Origin: Gnetum montanum
Lineage: Eukaryota; Streptophyta; Gnetopsida; Gnetales; Gnetaceae
Direction of reading: 5' to 3'
Length of the DNA: 64,000 nucleotides
NCBI GenBank assembly: GCA_015680685.1
Contig: MNCI01002331.1
Span: 264,777-328,776 of the forward strand
This document shows positions 33,603-45,893 of the stretch, piece by piece. The position numbers and the translations under genes were made by a program. Numbering within the stretch: position 1 is the first letter of the stretch; each line of letters opens with the position of its first letter. The notes beneath the pieces were generated by a model that made no database searches, was not told where the DNA came from, and saw nothing but the letters and a program-made list of their open reading frames with translations.

Positions 33603-35613
33603 CACTTTACATGGCTCCTTAGTATTTTGACTTTTTTGTTTTACACATTTTTGGTTTTACAACTTTTTGTTTTCATAGTCTTTATTTTACATCTTTTTGT
33701 TTTCTAGGTTATTGATCTTTTTTGAGTTTTTTTGTTTTACACCATTGTTAGTATATTTAATATTTCTTGAATACTCTTTTAAGTTCTTTTATATTTTCTT
33801 ATATTTTATGTGATTCTCTACTCTTTTTGCTAATAAGATGTGAGGTACAGTGGTAATGTGCTACTCGATGGTGGTATATTTCATTTGCAATTCGATTGTT
33901 GATGTCTAGTTTTTGAATTTTAATGTCGTTACTGATGACTAGGACATGGTTTCTTTTCATGTAATAGGTAGCAAGTACACATCATCCACTCATCCATGCA
34001 CTCTATGGTTTTATTTGTTTTGGAAACATGCAGTCCCTTTTTCACTAATGCAACCTTAATAAATTCGTGACTTGTGTAATTTTTGGAACTAGGAAGGAAT
34101 CAAAATTTTGGATAGGGTGTGGCTTCAAAAGGATGTGATATTATTTATTCTTTTCTATTTTTCTATGTGCGGGAGTGTTCTCATGAGCTTCTCACCATTT
34201 TGTGTCATTCAACAATAGGAAGTCAAATAAGTCCTTGCATGGTGTGGTCCTCATCAAGAGAGAGAGAGAGAGAGAGAGAGAGATGAGGATTCAAAGCACA
34301 CCCCTTGGACAAAATGAATGTGAAAATTCATGAGTCTTTGCATGGTGTGATTCCCATCAAAAAAATAAAAATAAAAATAATATGAAAATTCAAAGCACAC
34401 CCCTCTAAGGGCTATAAGCACTAGTTATGGGACTTGTCTTGTCTCCTCTAACTAAGACACTTTCTTGCTTCCTACTTTCTCTCCAATTTGGAATGGTGGT
34501 TGTTTTGTGGGAGCATTCTTGTGTCTTAGGGGATGGACTAGTCTTAGAATGTTGATGCGAAATCACTAAAAGTGGTTGGTTTTGGTATGGACTAAGGATG
34601 GACACTACCGAGTCATTTAATCATGAACTCCACAAGGGACTTCATGTGACCATAATGAGGAACTCCATTTTATTCTCTCTTTCATTCATCTATGCTTTTC
34701 ATGCCTCACCTCATTGCTGGTTTCATGTATTGATTTGATGATCTAGTTTGATGTGTTGGGTTTCTCAGTCAATTACTTCTAGGTTTTTGTACTTAACCTT
34801 CCATAACCATTAATCATCCATGGTGCCCATAGACTCCTTGGTTTGAAGTTATGCAAAGGCCTAAAAGGCCCGTGCCTACTTTGGGGAGGACTCACTTTCA
34901 TATCTTTTGGTTTGGTTAAGTTAAGTTCTTTAACCTTAGACATTTTTACAATTGAATTCTTTTTATTTACCCCATCAATGCCATCCAATTATACATATAT
35001 TCCCAACTATTTTTAGTGAATTTATTCTTTTTATTGTTATGAATTTCTATATCCTCTTTCTAATATTCCTTGTGTTAAGATTTTTCTAAATTTTATGGAC
35101 CACTTCTCTTACTTAACCCATTCATCAGTCTTTCCACTAACATTATCAAGCAACCAATCTACCACAATCACAACTTAGCTAGATAAAATAACTAATGAGA
35201 CAAGGTATTCAATCACCATGTGTTACATTTTATATACTAATCCTTGATTTTGTTGTGATTGTAGTGGGGAACATGGACTAGAAGTGGGACTATCTTCACC
35301 AAGGAGGATGCAATAATATCACTCATGAAAAATCATTCATGACCACTAAATCTCTTCTACCTCTCCCTCAATCTTCTGTTGCTAAGAGGGGTCAGATGTC
35401 CATTGGATCTAAAGGTGTTCTTTCCTATTGTCATGAACACCCAATTCTGTACACAATTGTAATAATGTATGCTCAAGCACTTCTGTATTTGTCTATTTTC
35501 TCTGTGTCACTTTGCATGTTAGTCAAACATTCCATACCTCCTATATATTTTGTAAAGGACTTGTTCCTCTTCTTCTGTACTCAAGGACAAGTTTCCATTC
35601 AGTCATGGGGATA
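33603..35613 (+). other. Element 3 non-coding 3' region
   Basis: No coding signal. Contains T-rich repeats (33630-33745), an (AG)n run (34256-34283), two copies of CTTTGCATGGTGTG-like sequence (about 34232 and 34336), and the conserved block (34853-34892). Ends with polypurine tract ATGGGGATA (35605-35613). The extra 3' ORF is absent. Confidence 0.7.
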
Positions 35614-36487
35614 TGATGAATCATGTTTTTCGTAAGCTTTGATATCGGAGCAGCTGTGATATCAAGTACATGATATTGGGTATGCAATATCATCACCCAA
35701 GATGCAATATTGAGCATTTGATATCATAGGGTTACTCCTGGGCCTATAAATACATCCCTTGGGCACATGATTCAGGTGTAGTTTTTGGTAGTCAAGCAGT
35801 GAAACTCTTGCAGTTTGTTCATTTGAGAGTTAGAATATTTTCCAAGTTCCCATAGTAGGAAGTCTAAGTGTGATCAGATCTTTATTCAAGGCATTGATGT
35901 ACCTGAATACATCATTGTGTTGGCAATAAAGACAAGCTCTTTTGATTCATCCTTACAACACTTGAGACTTTCTTTCTTTATGCATTTACATACCATGATT
36001 TCATGCAGCTTACATTAATGTTATTCATTTAATAATTAATTTTGTTTAATTAAGCAACTAATTAGAATACACAAGCATGACCCCTTTGAACATATGTGTG
36101 ACACTTGGTAGCTCAAAAATAGTTAGCATTTGACAACCCAGCAGTGTTTACACAAAGTTCAGGATGTGCTCGAGAAGTGAGGATGGTTACTAGTGTTAGG
36201 CTAGATTAGCCAATAGTTTACTTAGCATTTAGTTACTCTCACTTTCATTATTGTTTTTAGGTGATCAAATCAATAAAACATAAAATGATAAAAATCTTAT
36301 GCCTTAGTCACACTTAACCATACACTTGCATTTCACAAGTGGGATGAGGAAGACAACGAACAAACAACAAGAACTCACCATTTAGCTCTAGTGTACTTGG
36401 TAATTAAAGTTTGCGGAATTCAACCAGATTGCACGTGAATGCCTATGATTCATATGGTTGGGTGTAGGGGTACCTCACTGCTCATCA
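35614..36487 (+). repeat. Element 3 3' LTR
   Basis: 874 bp, TGATGAATCATG to CTCATCA. GATATC cluster 35641-35730, TATA box GGGCCTATAAATACATCCC (about 35741-35759). It has a short segment near 36175-36205 that the 5' LTR lacks. Confidence 0.9.
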
Positions 36488-36492
36488 CCTAG

Positions 36493-37075
36493 GATCAATG
36501 CTCCAATCATATGGTGAAATTAATAAAGATATAAGAAATAAAATTAAGGTACGATCATCAAAAATGAAAATAGGCTAGTGGAAAAAAGCCTAATAAAACT
36601 AAAGGAAAAATTTTATAGGATAGTAATTAGGCATGCTATTTTATATGGTGCTAAATATTAGACAATACAAAAAAGACATGAATAATAGTTAATGTGGTAG
36701 AAATGCAAATGATTAAATAGATGTTGAATGTTACTCAAAGAGATAAATTGCATAATATAGATATTTTAGGAAATCTTGGAGTGGTTTCTATTTTATATAA
36801 GGTGTAGGAATAATTTCTTAAATGATTTGGACAATTGCAAAGAATATCAAATAATGTGCCCATGAAAAAGATTGTTACATCATTGTTTTAGGAAAGCCAT
36901 GAAAAGGAAGAACAAAAAAGATATGGGAGAAAATGATTGAAGATGATTTGAAGGAATTACAAATAAACAAAGATATAGTTCTTTATAGAGTTGAATGTTA
37001 GAAAAAAAAATTAAAAAAACTCTTGTAGCCAACCCCATTATGTTGGGACAAGGCTAGGATGATGACGATGACAAA
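36493..37075 (+). pseudogene. RTE-type LINE, 3' part (right half) with tail
   Basis: Continues the LINE after element 3: GEINKDIRNKIKVRSSKMKI, then WKKASNKTK-like remnants with many stops. It ends with the diagnostic RTE 3' tail ATGTTGGGACAAGGCTAGGA followed by TGATGACGATGAC (37041-37073). Confidence 0.8.
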
Positions 37076-38504
37076 AATGGTACTTGCCTTGGTAAAGTGA
37101 GCCATTTACAAAGTTTATTTCAGTACTAAGTGTTGCATCATAGTAATTAACCCAACCCATTAATAAAACTAAAGCGATGTTGTGAACTTGCTACCTACAC
37201 CTACCTATATTTTTGTATTGTGGAGCTTTTATTATGCTAGTGTAACATGGTCATCGCAAAAGCCACCAAAGTAGTCTCTCACTATACATTAACATTCAAT
37301 AGTAGACCTACCTACCTATTAAAATGAAAAACTAACATGTGTTAACCTACTTGATCTAGCTTTGGAGATAAGACTATAATTTGGTTGATTTTGTCTTTTT
37401 TAGTAATGAATGATGTATAAGAAAATAATAACAAGACCTTAAGTGTGACTCGAACCGGTACCCTAAAGCTAGTTTGGGGGTGTTGGAACTAGAAATAAGT
37501 AAAACATAAGTACACCCAAAGATTTATGGAAGTCTATAACTCAATGCTACATAGTAGAATCAAACCTATGACCTATGGTTACTAGGCCAAGACCCATACT
37601 ACTAGGCTAACACCTCATTGTTAGCTAAAGTTATTTTGACTAAATATACTAGCAAGATATATTACTAGCATAATACTTTCATAGAACTTACATAGAACAT
37701 AATGGTTATCTTCTAAATATTTTAGGGCTTTTTTGATTAGGTGAATTTGAAGATGCTGAATTTGTGCAAATGATGATTTGATAGATTCATAAATCTAAGT
37801 AGATTACACTTCCATTGGTGAAATCCAAATAGAATAATAAAAAAAAAGGAAATGGTGTGCTTGACATGAGTCTAAAGATTAATCTAGGTAAACCTCCATG
37901 GAATTAAGTAAAACTAACAATTTTCTAAATATAATGGATGGACTTTGCTAATCTAGCACCCAGAGAATGGGCAACCAAACATGCCCTCTTGCTTATATAC
38001 CTCTTTCATTATTTTATGCAATAGTCCTATTAGGGATTAGGAATTTAATGATTAAGTTACAATACCATTTTTGATTTTTTATTGGATAATGTTAATAAAC
38101 ACAATATGTTTGCAACACTTTCACATTGGTGAGTACCTACATGTTAGTAAACTCAATATGTTTGCAATGCTATCATGTTGGTAAGTACCAACATAGAAGT
38201 TTGATTCATAGAATAAAGGTACTTAAGTTTGGAAAATGTAGTTATCACCTCAATTTTGAATGAGATAAATGGAAAATATTTGGAGAGTTCCTTAGTTTTC
38301 AATAATTTGTTGATTTTTTATGGTGTCTTATTCATAAAAGTTTTTTTTATCAATTCGATGTATAGGAATTATTTCTCACCACGAGTCTCTCTATAAAAGT
38401 AAATACTCCTCTTCACATCAGGTTTAAAGTGATAATTTGAGAGAATAATTGTTACATGGATTTCATTTGTAGGGCCATCATTCAATGTGCATGACTATCA
38501 TAAA
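37076..38504. other. Unassigned AT-rich sequence
   Basis: No ORF, RNA gene or known repeat recognised. At 37430-37625 are phrases such as CGAACCGGTACCC and AATCAAACCTATGACC that resemble decayed tRNA-like (SINE-type) sequence, not enough to call. Confidence 0.4.
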
Positions 38505-38509
38505 CCATA

Positions 38510-39037
38510 TGATGAGTCGCATTTTGGGCGACCACGATATTGCGTACGCAATATCGCGTAGCCCACCGCCAATTCTATAAATAAGAGGTGGTCCTCCCTT
38601 GTTTCACAATCTAGTTTTAGTCCCTTAGCAAAACTCTAGCAGTTTTACCCCTCCAGAGATAGAATTATTTTCTAGTGTATGCCCGCAGTGTGGTGATTGT
38701 AATTGTACGACATCCTTTATTCAAGTGTGACGTACTTGGATATGCACATGACTGGAAATAAAGATTGAGATTACTTCATCATTATAACATTCACTTAGTT
38801 TAATTAATTATTTAATTGTTATTTACTGCTTTCCTAGTTAATCTCTTCTTACCCTTATNATCTGAACTAAACCATATGTGACAAAGATAATACTAGTCTA
38901 GGTGGGAAGACGATGAACTGTGACCTAAGGCTAACTATCTAAATGCCACAACTAGTCCGTCTGTGGAGTTTGACCAGATCGCACGTGTAACACTCGTATT
39001 CGTATGGTTGAGTGTAGGGGTACCTTGCCACTCATCA
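38510..39037 (+). repeat. Element 2 5' LTR (about 270 bp missing at an N)
   Basis: TGATGAGTCGCATTTTGGGC to CTCATCA. TATA box TTCTATAAATAAGAGG (about 38572-38587). At the single N (38859) it lacks the stretch that corresponds to 46424-46695 of the 3' LTR. Confidence 0.85.
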
Positions 39038-39038
39038 T

Positions 39039-39056
39039 TGGCGCCGTTGCCGGGGA
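39039..39056 (+). promoter_or_regulatory. Element 2 primer-binding site (intact tRNA-Asp type)
   Basis: TGGCGCCGTTGCCGGGGA, an exact complement of the plant tRNA-Asp(GUC) acceptor end with CCA. This is diagnostic for Athila/Calypso-like elements. Confidence 0.95.
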
Positions 39057-39179
39057 CGGTGCTAGTTATCTAGATTAGTTATATCATACAAGGTTTCTGT
39101 AAAGGATTTAACGATATATCTTTTAGAAAGAAATAATTATTAAAAGTCACATATAAATTCACACACAAATTTCACAACC

Positions 39180-41168
39180 ATGCTTCTCCTACAAGACGAT
39201 AATAACGCCACACCTAGTGAGGAAGTTCATTGGAGAACCAATGAACTATATGACAATGAAGATTGGAGTACACAACCTGAAGTGGGGGTTTCTTATAAAC
39301 ATGAACGAAAACAATGTCATCACAATGCACGAAAGCATAACTTACCTGATGATGATGAACATCTACTGGCCACTACAAGCTTAACGCAAATACAAGAGGC
39401 TGTTCGAATCTCACATAGGCATTGTAAAAAGAGTCGTCTACCCAGGCTCGATTTAAACAACTTCCCTAATTTTTCAAGAGGCTATGACTTAGACCCATAT
39501 CAACATTTACAAGCCTTCTACGATGCTTGCACATGGAATAACATTGATAATGGGTGGCAAAAACCTAAGCTCTTTTCCATGACACTCGTTGGTCAAGCAA
39601 AAGTATGGTATAGATCATTAAAACCAAATTCAATATGACGTTGGTCAACAATGGTAGAAGTATTTAATGAAAAATATCAAACCTATGCAAGAGTGTCAGC
39701 CTTGAGGAAACAAATCCAAGAGTGGAAACAAGCACAACATGAACACTTGGACATGGCCTTAGAAAGATATTATGCATTGTTAAACAACTATCCAGGCCAT
39801 GGGTTTTTTGAGGAAAGGCTAATGTACCATATTATTGATGGGCTTCATGATGCAACAAGAGAAACTCTAGGGGTGTATGCCCAAGGGCAACTATACGAAC
39901 TACGAACCCATGAAATCCAAGAGCTTATTAAGCAGGTAGCAAAAGAAGAAGGAGAAATGGCTAGATGGGAGAGTGTTGAAAAACATCAACGGTACCAGAA
40001 TCTCAACTTAACAAAGGTCCATGATCATAAAAAGGAGAAATCAACCTATCATAAGGAGGAAGAACAATCTTTGCCAATACAACAATCATTAAAAGAAATC
40101 GAGGCAAAGATCAATAAGATGTTGGACTAGACATATCAAAAGTGTGGAGAATGTGTCAATATTATTAGAGATAGAGTTTTGACAACCCAAGAAATAGGAT
40201 AGAACACCATTAGACATTCGGAAAGAAGGAATGAAGGAAATAAGTGCTCAACTGCTAATCATACATATGAATGCAACATTTGCCTGTACGATCACCCCAA
40301 GGGTTAATGCCCAATCTTGTTACATTTATATGAGCATTGGGGGAACATGCTACATCTAGAGTTCGTACAGAGATACTATGTTCGATCACAATGGCAACAA
40401 TCCTAGTTATGGGGGAAACCATCCCTACGCAGGAGACATCCTTCATATTATCCGAATCTAAACGCTTAGCAAGTTCAACATCCTGTTTCTCCAACTGAGC
40501 CACCATACTCTATCGCACCACATTACTATTCTCCACAATAATATTAGCCCATGCCCTCAACACAACCACCACCTTGTGCACCTTACACTTCTCCTAATTT
40601 TCAACATTCTCATCCTTTCCCTTCTTCTACATTGCCACCAACTGTTCCTAAGGTGTCTACACCACCACAACAACCCACGAACGTTCCTTGTGCTGCTACT
40701 ACCAACAGCAGTGAGAGGCATCCTCAACATCCAAAGTATCCCTTCTTTAAACATGACTGTAAGAAGGGACAACACAATTCCGAGGCCACTACATCCTCCA
40801 ACTCAGCCCAAGTCCCACACTGTGGTGAACCCTTATCTTCGAACCCAATGCCTCATGTAACTTCATCAAGGCCACCAACTCACACTCCAACAATCATACG
40901 GCCCAATGAACATAGACATGGAGAGTGACAACTCGATCCTTGCATACCATCTAACGGTCCCAAATCTCATAGTGGGTCAACTTGTTATCTGAGAACTACA
41001 TCGTATAAATTACCCCACTATGCTTATTATAATCAAATGTGTGAACCCCGATGGGGTAAATATGACCAAGCCAAAATATTTTCAACATGCAAGGATCCTC
41101 ATCTTCCATTTATTAATCCTTGCCATCCTCAACCTATTAGTTATGGGGGATATCCCCCATTTCAATAA
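39180..41168 (+). pseudogene. Athila-like gag, element 2
   Basis: Starts at ATG 39180 (MLLLQDDNNATPSEEVHW). The capsid core lies at about 39440-39960: LPRLDLNNFPNFSRGYDLD, YQHLQAFYDACTW, VEVFNEKYQTYARVSAL and YHIIDGLHDATRETLGVYA. A Cys-His box CNICLYDHPKG, stop, CPI is near 40273, then a Pro/Ser/His-rich tail to HRHGE (40928). The main frame stays the same from 39180 to 40928 and is broken by TGA at 39636 and TAG at 40128, with more in 40131-40550. The tail ends ISYGGYPPFQ near 41165. It is better preserved than the other gag copies. Confidence 0.85.
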
Positions 41169-42530
41169 CAAGCAGGATTAATAAATGTTTTTCATTTTCT
41201 TTAATTTTTCAATTTTTGTTTTCCAGTTTTTCATTTTTCAACTTCTTTTTTTATCTTTTTACCTTTTTGTCTTTTTAGTATTTTTTGTCTTTTTACATTT
41301 TTTGTAAGTAATCTCGTCTATGAATAAAACAGTCATGTGGATCGTTGGTTGAGGTGTGTTCTATGTTGTCGAGTCTCAAGTGATCAATTATTTGGATAGT
41401 GAGCCCATTACACCCACTCATCCATTCTACAAATAAAAGGTTTTGTTCGAGGGTACAGTGATATTCTTGAAATTCTTAAAACTTAAAATTAATTTTGTGT
41501 TCATTGTACCCAGAATGAAGAGGGATGAACCAAGAGGGAATGATTAGGGTGTGACATCAAGGGGACTTGTGGATTCTCTTTGGTGACCTCTGTGGGAGTT
41601 ATCATGCAACATGGTTGTACTAAGATCCTTTTAGATCTAATGAAAAATGGGAGTAAGAGTAATCAAAAGGGTACTCAAAAATCCAATGCTATTCTAGGGA
41701 GTCCCATTGGAAAGACATGAACCCATGCTTGAAGGTTGGTGGCTTCTTTGGATTCAGTGTGCAAAAAGAAAAAAGGAAGTGCCACAAAACAAAAATCACT
41801 CCTCCCTTGAATAAAATGCCAAGTGATCGTACGCCTTGCTGTTATGATACTCTCATAGTCGTTCATCATGGGATGAAACAATGCGGTGTCACTGATCAGA
41901 GGAATGGACTTGGTCCTGATCTTGGAACAACAGGTTAATGACACCTTAATCATGCTTTACACGCAAGTTTCACTGTGTCCTAGGTCAGTTACCTCATGTC
42001 CCAATCTCTACGATCCCTTCTATACTTCATCTCATCTCACTGTTCGTGTAATTGTAGTTCATGTCGTGTGTAAAATAGACTTCTTACCTCATTCCGATGA
42101 TAATCACATGTGTGTGTTTTTTGGAATTAGTGTGGATTACATTTAACCCTTCTAGTGCCCACGAACACTTTAAGTGTGGTTACATAAGGGCATTATAGGT
42201 TGGAACCTGCTTTGGGGAGGACCCATTTGTGTAATCTTTTGTAATCCTCACTTATGACATAGCTAACACACACCATTTCTTACCCTCAATATAATTTTTA
42301 CAATTTTCTTTCCCTACTACTATCCCTCAGAATAATAATTTTCCTATGTACCATTACATAACCTTTTTCCTACCACCCAAGGTTTTATTAATAAAATTCA
42401 CACCATCATCATTATTAATTGTGCCTTTCGAATTAATGGAATTATCCTAGAACTCCTTCATAATAGCCCAATGTCCTCAATTTACAACGTTGATTTCAAA
42501 ATAATCCTTTAAATATTCAATATTTTTGTT
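41169..42530 (+). other. Element 2 non-coding module after gag
   Basis: No coding signal. T-rich repeats (41205-41310), phrases shared with elements 1 and 3 (for example ACTCATCCATTCTAC near 41416), and the conserved block (42190-42224, CTGCTTTGGGGAGGA). Confidence 0.65.
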
Positions 42531-42539
42531 GTGCCTCAT

Positions 42540-42615
42540 ATCACTAGGGACGTGATATTGCGTATGCGATATCGCGTACGCAATGTATCGTACATGATAT
42601 CGCATCGCGGCACAC
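42540..42615 (+). promoter_or_regulatory. GATATC-rich internal U3-like block, element 2
   Basis: ACGTGATATTGCGTATGCGA, followed by TATCGCGTACGC and ATGATATCGCATCGCG, closely resembles the palindrome clusters of the family LTRs, but here it lies in the middle of the element, about 500 bases before the 3' ORF. The TATA region expected downstream is replaced by poly-C and an N. Sequence after the N (TCCATTTACATGGGGGAGTT) resumes similarity to 61160-61185. Confidence 0.55.
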
Positions 42616-42616
42616 C

Positions 42617-42617
<1 letters not shown>

Positions 42618-42659
<42 letters not shown>

Positions 42660-42663
42660 AGCN
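42618..42663. other. Poly-C run (42 C) and N, probable assembly artefact
   Basis: An uninterrupted C run followed by AGCN, right after a palindromic GC-rich block. The related copies have a TATA box and about 50 bases of ordinary sequence here. The polyproline ORF predicted across it is spurious. Confidence 0.8.
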
Positions 42664-43077
42664 TTTCCATTTACATGGGGGAGTTTTTGAATATTTTCTC
42701 TACAACTTGCGATTGAGAAACCCTTTTTTTTCTAACTATATCTTGCTTGCTGGTACTCCAATTTTATTTCCGTTTGAACCTGCTTGAACCCGGAGTGTTT
42801 AGCTTAGTTGTGGGGGAGGGACATTTGCCGACAAGGGCCTAACTTTTTTGGAATTTATCATCACCCAAAGGACATCATTTAGGATAACTAACTATAACAC
42901 TTAGAATAATTGTGCCTCAAAATCATTTAATTCCTAGGTATACCAGGAGATTAAAATTGGAAACCACCTAAGTAAAATGGGCTCATTATTACAATCTTTC
43001 GTGCAAGATCACACGAAGATTAAACGAATTAATTAATTAAGGAAAGCAGTAAGGTATAACTTAACTTCAAAAACACC

Positions 43078-43108
43078 CTTACTAATGCTTGGCCCCATGT
43101 GATTGCAG
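43078..43108 (+). promoter_or_regulatory. Putative 3' splice site before the 3' ORF, element 2
   Basis: CTTACTAAT (branch-site-like TACTAAY) lies 23 nt before the AG of GTGATTGCAG, which abuts the ATG of the 3' ORF. The same arrangement with the same spacing is at 61602-61632. Confidence 0.6.
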
Positions 43109-45893
43109 ATGGCCCCAAAACATGGACAAAAGGAAGGTCCTACTCAAGGTGGAAGCAAATGATCTCGGAGAGGTAGAAGACAAGGTCCTGCTGAACAACA
43201 TGCAGAACAGGAGGAGTAATCATTCAGCATTCATCAAGAAGAACCTCCTACCAGACGGTCTGGGCAGGTAGAAGGAAAAGCTGTTGCAGTGCCTAAATAG
43301 GGACAACAGCTCACATTGCCCCAAGATTGCATTTAGGCCATCCATGAAAAGTCCACATTCACTACGGTGATTGTGGAATTGAACTTTGAATCATTTGTAG
43401 AGTTCGCTCTTGAGGTCGTTAGGGATCACCTCAAAGGGTCTCCCTTATGGCCTATCCTCTCTTAAAGTAGTGCCTAGTACCTAGGAGAGACATATCAATT
43501 TTGGCACAATAGGGAGCAAGGCACCACGATCAATATTTGTGGTGTGACAGTTGACTTTTCCATGCAGGCCATTTTGGAAGTGTTAAACCTTCCGAATACA
43601 GGGCCTAGAGTTGCTCAGTTATCCACCCATTCAGACCCTGATGTGTGAAAGGATTGGTTGGAGAAGGCTTATGGTAGAGATAAACCATTTGGTGAGTTGA
43701 CAACGGAAGAGAGGGTTTACTTCAAAATTGGAACATATCACCTCTTCCCAACAAAGGGCTTGAAAAGAATATCAATTTATGCGACTAGAGGATGTGCAAT
43801 GTTGATGGGAAAGGTTAACGCTAAGCTGCCCCATCTATATTTAATAGAGATCTTGAGGCGATTCGAGGAACGAAAGATAGGGAAAATGGCGCTGCCTTTC
43901 CCTTGTCTTATCAGAAAGCTTTGCCAACATGCTGGTATTCAGGGGTACACCAATGATGTCCTCCGAAAAGCCTAGACTGCTTCATATGCTGAATTGCTAA
44001 AGGCACTAGCTCTAAGAAAAAGTACTGGCGAAGAGCTGGGACTAGAATAAGAAGAAGAACAGATGGCTGGACCAACTGCAACTCAACTTGCAGGACCTAG
44101 TCAACCTCCAGGCATGGATCCCAACCAAAAATAGGAAGTAGGGCCTAGCACAGGCTAAGATCAATAGCCGCCGCAAGACTACAGACCATCGATGAGCCAT
44201 CTTAGGGCCATCGTTGAGACGGTCAGTTGGGGAAGTCATGATGATGCAAACCTCTTCCGTGTCATCGATGATGCCATTCAGCCTACAGTTTCATTGGATT
44301 GCAAAAGGGGGGAAGTATCCATTCACACAGGAGGAGGGGAAAGTAGATGGTCACAACAGATCTCACGAAACGCGGCATCTTTCCAGGTGCAGTTAGAGAC
44401 TGGTGAAGGGACCACTGTGGTGGTCATGCAACACCAGAATGCCGCAGGAGCTACAAAAGTGGTCGTTGACCACATCAAAGGATCCTTCAATGTACCTGTT
44501 GTGACACCGGCAAATTTCACAGGAGCACGGGATGCTCAAACCTTAGCCGGAACCTCAATGACTCCTACAGAACATGAGGATGCTTGATTGATTGTTCCAA
44601 ACAGGGCAAGTAATGATGTCTCTATTTGACATCCCTTAGGATGTTACTGTAATTTAGTCAAACCTCATTTCTATGAAGGGGAAGTTGGTCTTAACAGAAG
44701 TGAGGGCTGAGCATGCGGAAGCAGAAGTGTAGAAATTGCAAGAGTAGCTTGTGGCCTTACAAGCAGCACAGTGGGACCCTCTGCAATTTGTTCCTGCAGA
44801 CCAGCTAGAGAACTTTAGAACTGAGCAACTAACTAAGTTAATCACAGAGAATAAAAAGGTGGTTGACAAAAAGGAGAAGGCCATTTGGGATGCCTCTGCA
44901 ACACAGGCGCAAACTCATGGGCATCTTAAGGCACTCAAGGGCTTACAAGAAGAAAATAAGCAGCTTGTTGCAGACAACCTTTGGTTGACCACTGCGGAAA
45001 AGCAAAAGAACGTTCTCGAGGAACACTTCCATCAATTGCAAGAACAATTCATCCAGGTCAATCGAGACGTAAGCCATTTAGCCAGAGAGAATCGAACCCT
45101 CTCGATGGAGGAGGTACGTGCCATTCGTCAAAACTCAACTATTGAGATAAGCGTGTGGCAAAATGAAACTAAATGACATGAGAAGCTGAAGGAGCACTTC
45201 CATGATCAGATGGGGATGTATAAATAGATCCTTGAAAAGGAGATCCATATGGCCAAGGCCCAGATCAACACTATTAGTGCTCAACACACTGACTGGCGGG
45301 CCATATTGGACACATATGCCTTCGCCCACCAAGCGGAAGTTAAGAGCTAGGACTTGTAGATTCAGGATTTGACGGAATACATGGAGTTGGCAAACTTGAG
45401 ATATGCCAACCTTGCCATGTTAACAGTAGGATGCCCGAGGATAGAGCTCGAGCAGCAGGTAGCAACCACCCATATCAAATACGAAGCAGAATTTGCAGAG
45501 CACAAGAAGCTGGTGGAGAAACTGAAGGTTGCAAATTCTGAACTTGAGGTGGTAAAAACCAGCTACCAAGGACAGAAAGGTGTCGCAACAGACTTGGCTC
45601 GACGGCTGGTAGATTTTCAGGAGTACAAGGATAAAGCCAAAGCCTATGAGGAGGAACAACGAGTGTTCGCGGCTTGGTATGTCAAGGCCAACCAAATGTT
45701 TCCTCAACTACCATGTCTATGGGAAGTGCCAACTCCATCAAACATTGGAACATTAGCAGGGACGGCACAAGACCCTCGAATCGAAGAGGAGAAGCTCCAG
45801 ACCATACTTCAACACCATCAAGCCTCAAAACCTGGAGCACAAGATAAAGGGAAGGCACCAATGGAGGAGCCACCACCACCTAGAACTACATGA
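43109..45893 (+). pseudogene. Extra 3' ORF, element 2 (conserved domain + long coiled coil)
   Basis: Starts ATGGCCCCAAAACATGG at 43109 right after a splice-acceptor-like CAG. Order: basic, Gly/Gln-rich N-terminus; a conserved domain (about 43370-43980) with VELNFESFVEF, SPLWPIL, YLGETYQFWHN, VTVDFSMQAILEVLNLPNTG, YFKIGTYHLFPTK and GIQGYTNDVLRKA; a Pro/Gln linker; a second conserved piece (44192-44587) with LFRVIDDAIQP; then Lys/Glu/Gln heptad-rich sequence (44690-45890), a long coiled coil ending in PPPPRTT. About ten stops over 928 codons. It occupies the env-like position of Athila elements, but I see no signal peptide or membrane segment. PF20167 membership of the domain is my inference. 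Confidence 0.7.

Larger units (their letters stand above)
31029..36487 (+). mobile_element. Athila-like Ty3/gypsy element 3 (gag N-terminus + integrase)
   Basis: A perfect target duplication CCTAG lies at 31024-31028 and 36488-36492, and both LTRs are present. The inside holds a gag N-terminal piece joined to an integrase, so protease, RT and RNase H are deleted. Then come the non-coding module and polypurine tract. It is inserted in an RTE LINE. The 5' LTR starts with a mutated TCATGAATTCTG. Confidence 0.9.

Noticed and set aside
42531-42716. ORF with a long polyproline run
   Set aside because: Produced by the poly-C artefact and an N; not a protein.
44323-44520. Minus-strand ORFs across the 3' ORF (44042-44884, 45135-45879)
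   Set aside because: Shadows of the plus-strand coding frame; not conserved as ORFs in the right-edge copy.
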